From positions 362,955 to 426,954 of the forward strand of contig UBUL01000018.1 in assembly GCA_900468625.1 (NCBI GenBank): DNA of 64,000 nucleotides. The letters are read 5' to 3'. Below the pieces are notes generated by a model, which saw only the letters and a list, made by a program, of their open reading frames with translations, was not told the origin of the DNA and searched no databases. Shown one piece after another: positions 1 to 8,608 of the stretch. Both the position numbers and the translations under genes were made by a program. How positions within the stretch are numbered: the stretch's first letter is position 1; each line of letters starts with the position of its first letter. The stretch is from Hyphomicrobiales bacterium (GTDB lineage: Bacteria; Pseudomonadota; Alphaproteobacteria; Rhizobiales; Rhizobiaceae).

Positions 1-39
1 AAATCTGAATTCGCTCTGGAGCAGGCCTTGCTCTCGTGA
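1..39 (+). CDS. 3' end of an upstream gene (partial)
   Basis: Reading from base 1, twelve sense codons end in the residues KSEFALEQALLS, followed by TGA at 37-39. A strong hairpin with a T-run starts five bases later, as expected after a real gene end. The piece is too short to assign a family. It could also be a chance open frame, and the terminator is the main support. Confidence 0.4.
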   Translation, partial: KSEFALEQALLS

Positions 40-43
40 ATTT

Positions 44-79
44 CGGCCGGGTGTCCAAAGCGCCCGGCCGATTCTTTTT
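44..79 (+). terminator. Rho-independent terminator
   Basis: An 8-bp GC stem (CGGCCGGG at 44-51 with CCCGGCCG at 63-70) closes an 11-nt loop and is followed by a T-rich run at 72-79. It would end the transcript entering from the left edge and isolate it from nagR. Confidence 0.7.
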
Positions 80-119
80 GCACTGCGGCCAGATTCATCT
101 TGTGAATTGGTCCTAAATA

Positions 120-148
120 GGTTCTATATATGAGATATGGATAGAACC
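120..148. promoter_or_regulatory. 8-bp inverted repeat across the nagR start
   Basis: GGTTCTAT at 120-127 and ATAGAACC at 141-148 are perfect reverse complements separated by 13 bases, and the nagR ATG (137) lies between them. The site could be an autoregulatory operator of the GntR protein, or a hairpin that hides the start codon in the mRNA. The sequence alone does not separate the two. Confidence 0.45.
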
Positions 149-910
149 AGTTTGATCACCGAATTGAACAATCGCGGTCTCAGCGACGGGACCGGAAGCG
201 GGCCGCTGTACAAGCGCCTGGCGCAGGCATTGACGGGCCTCATCCAGGAAGGGCTGCTCAAAGCCGGAACCGCGCTGCCGGGCGAGCGCGATCTCGCCGG
301 CGCCCTGCAGATCGGACGGGTGACGGTCAGAACCGCCTATCGCGACCTGCTGACCTCCGGCGTCATTGAATCGCGTCATGGCAGCGGCACCTTCGTCTCG
401 GAGCATGTCGAGCGCATCGAGCAGCCGCTCTGGCGCCTTTCCTCCTTCTCTGCCGACATGCGCTCGCGCGGCCGCGAGCCGGCTGCCCGCATTCTCCAGC
501 GCAGCATCAGTACACCAGCTCCAGAGGAATCCTTCCTTCTTGGCCTATGCGTCGATGAGCCTGTGCTGCGGCTCGACCGGCTGCGCCTGGCCGATGGTCA
601 GCCGCTGGCCATCGAGCGCGCTGTGGTTCCCATCAAGTTTCTGGGCGAAAATGCCGTATCCGAAGGATCGCTCTACGATGCGCTGGCGGCTAACGGCTTC
701 AAGCCCGTGCGCGCCCAGCAGAGGCTGACCGCCGTGACGCTCGACCCGACATCCGCATCGATCCTGACCGTCAAGGCAGGTGCGCCGGCACTTCTGATCG
801 AGCGCGTTTCCCGCCTGGCAGATCAGCGCGTCGTCGAATACACCCGCTCGCATTATCGTGGCGATGCCTATGATTTTGTTGCCGAATTGAGAATTGGAGA
901 TGACCTATGA
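137..910 (+). CDS. nagR: GntR/HutC-family regulator of amino-sugar genes
   Basis: This is a 257-residue cytoplasmic transcription factor. A GntR winged helix occupies roughly residues 20-87 and ends in the typical HGSGTFV wing. A UTRA effector domain follows from about 105 to 250, so it belongs to the HutC subfamily that senses sugar phosphates. Its TGA overlaps the next start by four bases (ATGA at 907-910), which makes it the first gene of the amino-sugar operon. NagR proteins of this type usually repress N-acetylglucosamine genes and are released by GlcNAc-6-P or GlcN-6-P. That ligand is inferred from the neighbours. An inverted repeat covers its own start codon and may be its operator. 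Confidence 0.85.
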   Translation: MDRTSLITELNNRGLSDGTGSGPLYKRLAQALTGLIQEGLLKAGTALPGERDLAGALQIGRVTVRTAYRDLLTSGVIESRHGSGTFVSEHVERIEQPLWRLSSFSADMRSRGREPAARILQRSISTPAPEESFLLGLCVDEPVLRLDRLRLADGQPLAIERAVVPIKFLGENAVSEGSLYDALAANGFKPVRAQQRLTAVTLDPTSASILTVKAGAPALLIERVSRLADQRVVEYTRSHYRGDAYDFVAELRIGDDL

Positions 911-1938
911 GCAAGACCCAATCCCTGATGCTGACGGAGGCTGGACAATCGCCGGAGGTTGTCGCAACCCTGCTTGAAAAGGAAAAGCCCGCTTTCGCCG
1001 AGATCGCGCAACTCTTCTCTTCCAGCCGTCCGTCACTGATCACGACAGCGGCGCGCGGCTCTTCCGACCATGCGGCCACCTTCTTCAAATATCTCTTCGA
1101 AATCTCCTGCGGCATCCCCGTCGCTTCCGTCGGCCCGTCGATCGCCTCTGTCTATCGCGCGCCCCTTCACCTGAAGGGCGGTATCCATTTCACGGTGTCC
1201 CAATCCGGCGGCAGCCCCGATATCATCGCCATGCAGGCAGCCGCCAAGAAGGGCGGCGCCACCACGATCGCCGTCGTCAACGTCACCGATAGCCCGCTTG
1301 CCAGGGAAGCCGATATCGTGCTCGGCCTCAATGCCGGCAAGGAACAGAGCGTCGCCGCCACCAAATCCTTCATCGCCTCCGCAGCAGCCCTTGCCGGCGT
1401 GACCGCTGCGGTGTCGGAGGATAAGGCGCTGACCGATGGCCTTGCCAAACTGCCGGAAGCGCTTGCCGCAACCGCGGGCATTGACGGCAAGGCGGCTGAA
1501 GACGTGCTCTTCGACGCCTCCTCGCTCTATACCGGCGGCCGCGGTCCCGCCTTCGCCATCGCGCTCGAAGCCGCCCTCAAGGCCAAGGAAACCGCCGGCA
1601 TTCATGCCGAAGCCTTCTCTCTGGCCGAATTGATGCATGGCCCGATGCGCCTCGTGCAGCCCGGCTTTCCGATCGTCGCCTTCTCGCCCGACGATGCCGC
1701 CTTCGCCAAGAATGCCCAGGCCCTGGAACGCCTGCAGAAGCTCGGCGCAACCGCCGTTTCCTTCTCGACCGCGCCGCTCGCAGGCATCAACCTGCGCATG
1801 CCGACGACCGGCAACGGCCTGCTCGACCCGCTGGTATCGCTGCTGTGCTACTATCGCCTCATCGAGTCGGTGACCCGGCGCAAGGGCTTCGATCCGGATA
1901 AGCCGGCTAATCTTCTTAAGGTAACGGAGACCATGTGA
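907..1938 (+). CDS. SIS-domain glucosamine-6-phosphate deaminase (NagB-II type)
   Basis: The 343-residue protein has two SIS domains and resembles the isomerase half of GlmS without the glutaminase domain. The sugar-phosphate loops are visible as ARGSSDHA near residue 49 and SQSGGSPD at about 98-105. The GlmS-like motif ELMHGPM lies in the second half, and the C-terminus carries the DKPANLLKV signature. No classical NagB is present, so this gene most likely converts glucosamine-6-P to fructose-6-P and ammonia, as the NagB-II enzymes do. It is coupled to nagR by a 4-bp overlap and its stop touches the nagA start. An AgaS-like isomerase on another amino sugar is the main alternative. Confidence 0.8.
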   Translation: MSKTQSLMLTEAGQSPEVVATLLEKEKPAFAEIAQLFSSSRPSLITTAARGSSDHAATFFKYLFEISCGIPVASVGPSIASVYRAPLHLKGGIHFTVSQSGGSPDIIAMQAAAKKGGATTIAVVNVTDSPLAREADIVLGLNAGKEQSVAATKSFIASAAALAGVTAAVSEDKALTDGLAKLPEALAATAGIDGKAAEDVLFDASSLYTGGRGPAFAIALEAALKAKETAGIHAEAFSLAELMHGPMRLVQPGFPIVAFSPDDAAFAKNAQALERLQKLGATAVSFSTAPLAGINLRMPTTGNGLLDPLVSLLCYYRLIESVTRRKGFDPDKPANLLKVTETM

Positions 1939-3095
1939 TGGACTACAAGGTCTTTACCGGCGCCCGCATCTTCGATGGCGACCGTTTTCATGAGGATAGC
2001 GCGCTGGTGATCGGCAATGGCCGTATCCATGCCATTACGAGCGCCAATGATGTGCCTGACAACGCCGAAACCATCCTGCTGAAGGGCGGCGTCCTGTCTC
2101 CGGGCTTCATCGACGCCCAGGTCAACGGCGGCGGCGGCCGCATGCTGAACGACGAGCCCTCGCCGGAATCCATGTATATGATTGCTGAGGGGCATCGTCC
2201 CTATGGCACGACTTCGCTGCTGCCGACCCTCATAACCGATGTCGCAGCCGCCACGACGGCGGCAATCGAAGCGGCGGTCGAGGCCGTGAAGGCCAACCGC
2301 GGCGTCGCCGGCCTGCATCTGGAAGGCCCGCATCTGGCGCCGGCCCGCAAAGGTGCGCATCTCGCCGAACTGATGCGCCCGGTCGAAGACAGCGACGTCA
2401 AAACCTTCATCCGCGCCCGCGAGGCGATCGGCACGCTGCTGGTGACGATCGCGGCCGAGCAGGTCACCGAGCGGCAGGTGCAGGCACTCGCCGAAGGCGG
2501 TGTCATCGTCAATATCGGCCATAGTGATTGCACGGCCGAAGTCGCCAATGCCCGTTTCGATGCCGGCGCGCGTGGCGTTACACATCTTTTCAATGCCATG
2601 AGCCAGATGGGCCATCGTGCGCCCGGTCTGGTCGGCGCGGCAATCGACCACCCCGCTCCCTGGTGCGGCATCATCGCAGACGGCCATCATGTCGAGCCGA
2701 CGGCGCTGCGCGTCGCGCTGCGCGCCAAGCGCGGCGAAGGCCGGCTGTTCTTCGTCACCGATGCCATGTCGCTGGTCGGCACCGATCTTCCGAGCTTCAC
2801 GCTGAACGGCCGCACCGTCTATCGCACCAAGGGCGGCTATTGCTCCAAGCTGACGCTGGACGACGGCACGCTGGCCGGTTCCGATGTCGATATGGCCTCG
2901 ACGATCCGCTACGGCGTCAATATCCTCGAGCTGCCGCTGACTGAGGCCTTGCGCATGGCGACATCCTATCCCGCCCGCTTCCTCCGGCTTGCCGACCGCG
3001 GCCACCTGACGCCGGGCACCCGCGCCGATCTCGTTCACATCAACGATGGCATCGAAGTCACCGAAACATGGATCTCGGGCCAGCCGTCGGCCTGA
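1938..3095 (+). CDS. nagA: N-acetylglucosamine-6-phosphate deacetylase
   Basis: This 385-residue amidohydrolase removes acetate from GlcNAc-6-P to give GlcN-6-P for the preceding enzyme. Family signatures are [12 protein letters not shown] near residue 56, the metal-site HLEGPH near 127, GHSDCTAE near 195, HLFNAMSQ near 216 and FVTDAMS near 273, which holds the catalytic aspartate. The ATG at 1938 is preferred over a GTG three bases earlier, because GGAG lies about eight bases upstream and the start then overlaps the previous stop by one base. Length and motif order are normal for NagA. Confidence 0.93.
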   Translation: MDYKVFTGARIFDGDRFHEDSALVIGNGRIHAITSANDVPDNAETILLKGGVLSPGFIDAQVNGGGGRMLNDEPSPESMYMIAEGHRPYGTTSLLPTLITDVAAATTAAIEAAVEAVKANRGVAGLHLEGPHLAPARKGAHLAELMRPVEDSDVKTFIRAREAIGTLLVTIAAEQVTERQVQALAEGGVIVNIGHSDCTAEVANARFDAGARGVTHLFNAMSQMGHRAPGLVGAAIDHPAPWCGIIADGHHVEPTALRVALRAKRGEGRLFFVTDAMSLVGTDLPSFTLNGRTVYRTKGGYCSKLTLDDGTLAGSDVDMASTIRYGVNILELPLTEALRMATSYPARFLRLADRGHLTPGTRADLVHINDGIEVTETWISGQPSA

Positions 3096-3118
3096 ATACG
3101 CAGAGAAGGAGGCGCGGC

Positions 3119-3847
3119 ATGACCGCAGTCACGGACAGCTATTTCTCCGCCCTCATCCGCCGGCTGGAAACCCTGCGTGAAACGCTGGCCGAACCCATGT
3201 CCAGCGCTTCCGCCGCCATCTGCGCTGCCGCCCGCGCCGATCGCCGCGTCTATGTCTTCGGCACCGGCCATTCGCATATGCTGGCGGAAGAGGTGCATTA
3301 TCGTGCCGGCGGCCTCGCCTTCACCATCCCGGTTCTGGTGGGATCTGCCATGCTGCACGAGGGAGCCGTCATCAGCTCGGTCTATGAGCGCACCGAGGGC
3401 CTCATCCGACCGATCTTCGAGCGCTATGGCATGCAGCCGGGCGACGTGCTGATCATCGCCTCGAACTCCGGCGTCAACGCCGCCCCGCTCGAGGCAGCAG
3501 ATTATGGCCGCGAAATCGGCGCGACCGTCATCGCCATCACCTCGCTTGCCTATTCGGCCGCCATCGCGAACGGCCGCCGGAAACTCGCCGATATCGCCGA
3601 TATCGTGCTGGACAACGGCCTGCCGCCGGGAGACGCCGTGATCGATCTGCCGGGTACCGGCCTAAAGGTCGGCCCGGCATCGACAGCCGTCGGCGCCACC
3701 GTGCTGAACGCCATCTTTGCCGACGTCGCCGCCGAACTCTGCAAGGATGGCAATCCGCCCGTCTACCTCAGCGCCAACATGCCCGGCGCCAGAGAGACCA
3801 ATCAGCAACTCGTCAAGAAATACCGGCCGCGCAATCCGCATCTCTAA
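3119..3847 (+). CDS. SIS-domain sugar-phosphate protein (UPF0309-like)
   Basis: This is a single SIS-domain protein of 242 residues. It has an FGTGHSH loop near residue 43 and [14 protein letters not shown] near 118, both typical of phosphosugar binding. The frame is open from 3068, but ATG 3119 is chosen because a strong GGAGG precedes it by six bases. It follows nagA by 23 bases and is the last gene of the operon. Proteins of this type are related to N-acetylmuramic acid-6-P etherase (MurQ) but lack a proven reaction. A role in recycling or isomerising an amino-sugar phosphate is inferred from position. Confidence 0.75.
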   Translation: MTAVTDSYFSALIRRLETLRETLAEPMSSASAAICAAARADRRVYVFGTGHSHMLAEEVHYRAGGLAFTIPVLVGSAMLHEGAVISSVYERTEGLIRPIFERYGMQPGDVLIIASNSGVNAAPLEAADYGREIGATVIAITSLAYSAAIANGRRKLADIADIVLDNGLPPGDAVIDLPGTGLKVGPASTAVGATVLNAIFADVAAELCKDGNPPVYLSANMPGARETNQQLVKKYRPRNPHL

Positions 3848-3855
3848 GCAAAGAA

Positions 3856-3880
3856 AGAGCCCGGCGTCGTTCCGGGCTCT
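3856..3880 (-). terminator. Hairpin terminator between the nag and RND operons
   Basis: A perfect 9-bp stem (AGAGCCCGG with CCGGGCTCT) has a 7-nt loop. Read on the minus strand it is followed by TTTCTTT, so it serves best as the terminator of the RND operon. It may also stop nag transcription, although there is no T-run on the plus strand. Confidence 0.65.
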
Positions 3881-3940
3881 CCATGGAGGCGACAATGGGA
3901 GCGGTGGTTCCCGTGAAACGCCGAACCGCTCCGAACGTCG

Positions 3941-6900
3941 TTATTGTGCCGCCACGTCGGTATTCTGAGGCTCTTCCGCGGCGGTTTCCTCCTGCCTGTG
4001 CCGCCGGCGCAGGACGACGTAGAAGACCGGTGTCAGGAACAGGCCGAACAACGTCACACCAAGCATGCCGGAGAAGACGGCCGTGCCGAGCGACTGGCGC
4101 ATTTCCGCACCAGGACCGGTTGCGATCATCAGCGGCACGACGCCGAAGATGAAGGCGAAGGCTGTCATCAGGATCGGACGCAGGCGCAGGTGACTGGCCT
4201 CGATCGCCGCTTCGACCGCGCTTTTCCCCTCGAGCTGTGCCTGCCGGGCAAACTCGACGATCAGAATCGCGTTCTTGGCCGCAAGGCCGATCAGCACGAT
4301 CAGCCCGATCTGCGTCAGGATGTTGTTGTCCATGCCTCTCAGATGCACGCCGATCAGCGCCGCCAGCACCGCCAGCGGCACGATGAGGATAATAGCGAGC
4401 GGCAGGACCCAGCTTTCATACTGCGCCGACAGTGCCAGGAAGACGAAAATGACCGACAAGGCGAAGATATAGATCGCCGTATTGCCGGTATGTTTCTCCT
4501 GATAGGCGAGCTCCGTCCACTCGAAAGTCGTGCCCGACGGCAAGAGGTTCTTTGCCAGCCCCTCCATGGTGTCGAGTGCAGTGCCCGTGGAAACGCCCGG
4601 TCCCGGATTGCCCTGCAGGGGAACCGAGACATACATGTTGTAGCGCTGCACGAGCGCGGGTCCGGTCGTGTCGCGGATATCGACCAACGTGCCGAGCGGC
4701 ACCAGTGCTCCGGTCGCCGAGCGCACCTTCAGCGCCAGAATATCGTCGCGGTCCATGCGGTATTGCTGGTCGGCCTGCGCCCGTACCTGGTAGACGCGGC
4801 CGAAGGCGTTGAAGTCGTTGACGTAGGACGTGCCGAGATTGATCGACAGGGTCTCGAAGATATTCGGGATCGGCACGTTGAGCGCCCGCGCCTTGTCACG
4901 GTCGATCGCCAGGAAATATTGCGGGCTGTTGGCGGAGAAGGTGGTGAAGACGCCGCTGACGCCCTTGTTCTGTGCGGCGACGCCCATCATCTGGTACGCA
5001 AGCGGCAGGATGCGGCGCATATCCGGATTTTCCCGGTCCATGATCTGCATCTTGAAGCCGCCGGAATTGCCGACGCCGCGGATCGAGGGCGGCGGAATGG
5101 CGATGATGAAGGCTTCCTGGATGCCCTGGAGACTGCCGAAGAGCTGGCCTATGATCTTGGTGGCCGTATCCCCCGTCTTCAACCGCTCCTCGAAGGGCTT
5201 GAACGGCGTGAAGATGACACCGGAATTCGAGGCGTTGGTAAAGGTCGCGCCGTTGAAGCCGGCGAATGCGACCGCATTTTCGATACCAGGCGTCTTGTTG
5301 ATGATCGCAGTCGCCTTCTGGATGACGGCATTGGTGCGCGCAAGCGAAGCGCCGTCGGGCAGCTGCACGACGACGATGGCATAGCCCTGGTCCATTGTGG
5401 GAACGAAGCCCTGCGGCACGATCCTGCCCATATACCAGGTGCCGGCCAAAAGCGCGGCGAAAACAAGAAGCGCGCAAGCCAGGGCCGCCCAGGTCGTGAC
5501 GAGATGGCGGACGATCCAGGAGTAGCCACGGCTCATACGCTCGAAGCCGCGGTTGAACCCGTCTCCCAAGGCACGGCCGAACCGCCCAAAGACATTGTTG
5601 GATTTCTCATGGCTGTGCGGCCGCAGCACGATCGCGGCGATCGCCGGCGACAGGGTCAGCGAGTTCAGGCAGGAAATCGCCGTTGCGACAGAAATCGTCA
5701 CCGCGAACTGCCTGTAGAACTGCCCGGAGATGCCGGGAATGAACGCTGTCGGCACGAAGACCGCGATCAGCACAAGCGAGATCGCCAGAACGGCGGTACC
5801 CACCTCGTTCATCGTCACATGCGACGCCTCTTTCGGCGTCATGCCGAGCGCGAGGTTACGCTCGACATTCTCCACCACCACGATCGCGTCGTCGACGACG
5901 ATACCGATCGCCAGCACCAGGCCGAATAGCGTCAGCATGTTCAGCGAGAAGCCGAAGGCCAACAGGAAGGCGAAGGTGCCGATCAGCGAAACCGGTATGG
6001 CCACGATCGGAATGATCGCCGTCCGCCACGATTGCAGGAAGACGAGCACGACGATGGCGACGAGAATGGCCGCTTCGAAGATGGTCTTGTAGACCTCGTG
6101 GATCGACTCGGCGATGAACTCGGTCGGGTTGTAGATGATGCGATATTCGAGGCCCTGCGGGAAATCCCGTGACAGATCCTGCATGGTCTTCTGAATATCG
6201 GCGGCAGCGGCAAGCGCATTGGTGCCTGGCCGCGCGAAGACGCCGAGCGCGACCGCCGGGCTGCCGTTCAGATAGCTGTTGGTGACGTAATCCTGCGCGC
6301 CGAGCTCGATGCGCGCGACGTCCTGCAACTGCACGAGACGGCCATTGCCCGTCGCCTTGACGATGACGTAGCGGAATTGCCGCGCATCGGAAAAGCGCCC
6401 TTGAGTCGTCACCGTATATTGGAAGGCATTGGTGCCCGACACCGGCGGTCCGCCGATCGTGCCGCCGGAAACCTGGACGTTCTGATCCCGGAGCGCCTGA
6501 ACGATATCGCCTGCGGTCATGCCATAGGCGGCGAGCTTTTGCGGATCGAGCCAGATGCGCAGCGAATATTGCCGCTCGCCGAAGAGCTGCACGTCGCCGA
6601 CGCCGTCCAGGCGGACGAGAACGTCACGCAGGCGCGTGCGGGCATAGTTGGAGATATAGAGCTGGTCGTAGTGATTGTTCGGCGACAGAAGATGCACGAC
6701 CATCATTAGATCGGGCGAACTCTTGACCGTGGTGATACCGATGCGGCGAACATCGTCAGGCAGTCGCGGTTCGGCAATGGCGACGCGGTTCTGCACCAGC
6801 ACCTGCGCCTTGTCGAGGTCGGTGCCCAGCTTGAAGGTGATCGTCAGGGCCATCGAGCCATCGGCACTGGAATAGGAGGACATGTAGAGCATGTCCTCGA

Positions 6901-7120
6901 CGCCGTTGACTTCCTGCTCGATCGGCGTCGCCACCGTATCGGCGATGGTTTGCGCGTCGGCGCCGGGATAGGAGGTGCGAATGACGATGGTGGGAGGCGC
7001 AACCTCGGGATATTGCGCCACCGGCAGCTGGAAATAGGCAATGCCGCCGACAATCAGCAGCACGATGGATAGGACCGACGCGAAGATCGGCCGATCGACG
7101 AAAAAGTGGGAAAACCTCAT
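3941..7120 (-). CDS. RND multidrug efflux inner-membrane pump (HAE1 family)
   Basis: This 1059-residue proton-driven transporter resembles AcrB/MexF. It begins with the characteristic FFVDRPIFASVLSI membrane helix. The large periplasmic loops are followed by the conserved segment with GIVVDDAIVVVENVER near residue 400-420, where the paired aspartates of the proton relay are seen. A second helix bundle near 870-1040 contains GLAAKNAILIVEFA. Full length and no frameshift. It is the second gene of a two-gene operon: its ATG overlaps the stop of the adaptor gene by four bases. No outer-membrane channel gene is nearby, so it would have to use a TolC-like protein encoded elsewhere. Confidence 0.93.
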   Translation of the reverse strand: MRFSHFFVDRPIFASVLSIVLLIVGGIAYFQLPVAQYPEVAPPTIVIRTSYPGADAQTIADTVATPIEQEVNGVEDMLYMSSYSSADGSMALTITFKLGTDLDKAQVLVQNRVAIAEPRLPDDVRRIGITTVKSSPDLMMVVHLLSPNNHYDQLYISNYARTRLRDVLVRLDGVGDVQLFGERQYSLRIWLDPQKLAAYGMTAGDIVQALRDQNVQVSGGTIGGPPVSGTNAFQYTVTTQGRFSDARQFRYVIVKATGNGRLVQLQDVARIELGAQDYVTNSYLNGSPAVALGVFARPGTNALAAAADIQKTMQDLSRDFPQGLEYRIIYNPTEFIAESIHEVYKTIFEAAILVAIVVLVFLQSWRTAIIPIVAIPVSLIGTFAFLLAFGFSLNMLTLFGLVLAIGIVVDDAIVVVENVERNLALGMTPKEASHVTMNEVGTAVLAISLVLIAVFVPTAFIPGISGQFYRQFAVTISVATAISCLNSLTLSPAIAAIVLRPHSHEKSNNVFGRFGRALGDGFNRGFERMSRGYSWIVRHLVTTWAALACALLVFAALLAGTWYMGRIVPQGFVPTMDQGYAIVVVQLPDGASLARTNAVIQKATAIINKTPGIENAVAFAGFNGATFTNASNSGVIFTPFKPFEERLKTGDTATKIIGQLFGSLQGIQEAFIIAIPPPSIRGVGNSGGFKMQIMDRENPDMRRILPLAYQMMGVAAQNKGVSGVFTTFSANSPQYFLAIDRDKARALNVPIPNIFETLSINLGTSYVNDFNAFGRVYQVRAQADQQYRMDRDDILALKVRSATGALVPLGTLVDIRDTTGPALVQRYNMYVSVPLQGNPGPGVSTGTALDTMEGLAKNLLPSGTTFEWTELAYQEKHTGNTAIYIFALSVIFVFLALSAQYESWVLPLAIILIVPLAVLAALIGVHLRGMDNNILTQIGLIVLIGLAAKNAILIVEFARQAQLEGKSAVEAAIEASHLRLRPILMTAFAFIFGVVPLMIATGPGAEMRQSLGTAVFSGMLGVTLFGLFLTPVFYVVLRRRHRQEETAAEEPQNTDVAAQ

Positions 7121-8298
7121 TGGTCCGTCCCCTGTGCATCGGCCTGCGCCGGCGGCTCGTCATTCGCCGCCTGCTGCGGCAATTCGATCAGCTGCGGCGA
7201 AACCTTGACGCCCGGCCGGATACGCATCAGCCCGTTGACGATGATGGTTTCGTCGCCGGTCATACCGTCACGGATGACACGGTAGCCATAGAGTTTCGGC
7301 CCCAGGCGAACGGACTTCGGCGTGATATTGCCGGCGGTATCAACGGTGTAAACGACACGCTGGTTCTGATCCGAGCCGATGGCCTCATCGGGAACGAGGA
7401 TCGCCTTGTAGCTGTTGGAGCCCTGTACCTGGATGCGTCCGAACAGGCCGGGCTGGAGAACCAGATTGGGGTTCGGAAACCTGGCGCGGACGCGGATCGT
7501 GCCCGTTTCGTTGTCGACGCGGTTTTCGGCGAAATCGAGCTTGCCCTTGAACGGCTTCTGCTTGGGATCGGCGATCGTCACGGTGACATCGAGCCCGCCG
7601 CCGCCCTGCTGCAAGGCGCTGCCGTTCTTGCGGGCCTCGTCGGCATAGGAAAGCAGCCGGCGCTCGTCGACGTCGAAATAGAAATCGATGGGATCGAGCG
7701 ACACGATGGTCGTCAGCGCGGTCTGATCGGCTTGCACCAGATTGCCGACCGAGATCAGCCGCCGGTCGATACGGCCACTGAGCGGAGCGGTTATCCGGGT
7801 GAAATCCATGTCGAGATTGGCACGGTCGACCGCTGCCTGCGCACCGCGCACGTTCGCCTGGGCGGAAAGGAGGTCGCGGCGGCGGTCGTCGAGGGTGGAG
7901 GCGGACTGGCTGCCTGTGGTCGACAGGGATTCGGCGCGCTTATATTGGGCGTCGGCGAGCGTCAGCGACGACTTCGCCACTTCGAGCGAGGCGGTCGCCT
8001 CGTTCAGCGTTGTGACAAACGGCCGCTGGTCGATGACAAAGAGCAGATCGCCCTGCTTGACCATAGTGCCGTCCTTGAAATGCACCTCCTGGAGGTAACC
8101 ACCGACGCGCGAGCGCACGGAAACCTCATCGACCGCCTGGAAGCGGCCGATAAATTCATCGCTGTCCACGACGTCGCGAACGACGGGCTTGGCGACAGTC
8201 ACGGGAGCGGCGGGCGGTGCGCCCTGCGCAAGCACCTGGCCAACTGAGAAAACGGCAAAAACACAGCTAAATAAAACGGTACGCGGCAGCATCGGCAT
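7117..8298 (-). CDS. RND efflux periplasmic adaptor (membrane fusion protein)
   Basis: The 393-residue adaptor links the inner-membrane pump to an outer-membrane channel. It has an N-terminal signal peptide ending after VGQVLAQ near residue 25. The lipoyl/hairpin half contains the typical GGYLQEVHFKDGTMVKQGDLLFVID segment near 85-110, a coiled-coil hairpin lies near 115-165, and beta-barrel and membrane-proximal domains follow. It lacks a lipobox cysteine, so it is probably a periplasmic protein rather than a lipoprotein. Its stop overlaps the pump start (ATGA). No dedicated regulator gene is adjacent. Confidence 0.92.
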   Translation of the reverse strand: MPMLPRTVLFSCVFAVFSVGQVLAQGAPPAAPVTVAKPVVRDVVDSDEFIGRFQAVDEVSVRSRVGGYLQEVHFKDGTMVKQGDLLFVIDQRPFVTTLNEATASLEVAKSSLTLADAQYKRAESLSTTGSQSASTLDDRRRDLLSAQANVRGAQAAVDRANLDMDFTRITAPLSGRIDRRLISVGNLVQADQTALTTIVSLDPIDFYFDVDERRLLSYADEARKNGSALQQGGGGLDVTVTIADPKQKPFKGKLDFAENRVDNETGTIRVRARFPNPNLVLQPGLFGRIQVQGSNSYKAILVPDEAIGSDQNQRVVYTVDTAGNITPKSVRLGPKLYGYRVIRDGMTGDETIIVNGLMRIRPGVKVSPQLIELPQQAANDEPPAQADAQGTDQ

Positions 8299-8499
8299 GA
8301 AGCCCCCTTCGAAAAACCGCGTACGGCAAAAGCGCCGTTATCACGGTAACGCTCACGAAATTTGCCTGTAACTTTCCGCGAAGAGCCTGGCGCCGTCGGG
8401 CGCAATGCGATCAGGTCACTTCGGACTTCCCAACACGCGCCACGAGCCGCGTAGGCCCGGGTATCATCCGGCCTGAAGGCCGGCACCACACGCCCATGT

Positions 8500-8512
8500 A
8501 TAAACGGTTTAT
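8500..8512. promoter_or_regulatory. Palindrome upstream of the RND operon
   Basis: ATAAAC and GTTTAT form a 13-bp palindrome with a single central base, about 200 bp upstream of the adaptor start. It is the most symmetrical element in the 310-bp gap at 8299-8608, which otherwise holds no gene. A TetR- or LysR-type regulator encoded elsewhere could bind it, but this is inference. Confidence 0.3.
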
Positions 8513-8608
8513 CGGATTCGACAACAGGGAATGAGACGGCGCGGGCGAACGCAACCGATTGTTTTCGTTGTGTAGAGGGACGCCTATAGGATGAATGGGC
8601 TTGGCTCT

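Noticed and set aside
3944..5929. A 661-codon open frame on the plus strand
   Set aside because: It lies antisense to the RND pump gene. The protein is low-complexity Arg/Asp/His-rich with no family features, as expected for the reverse of a GC-rich gene.
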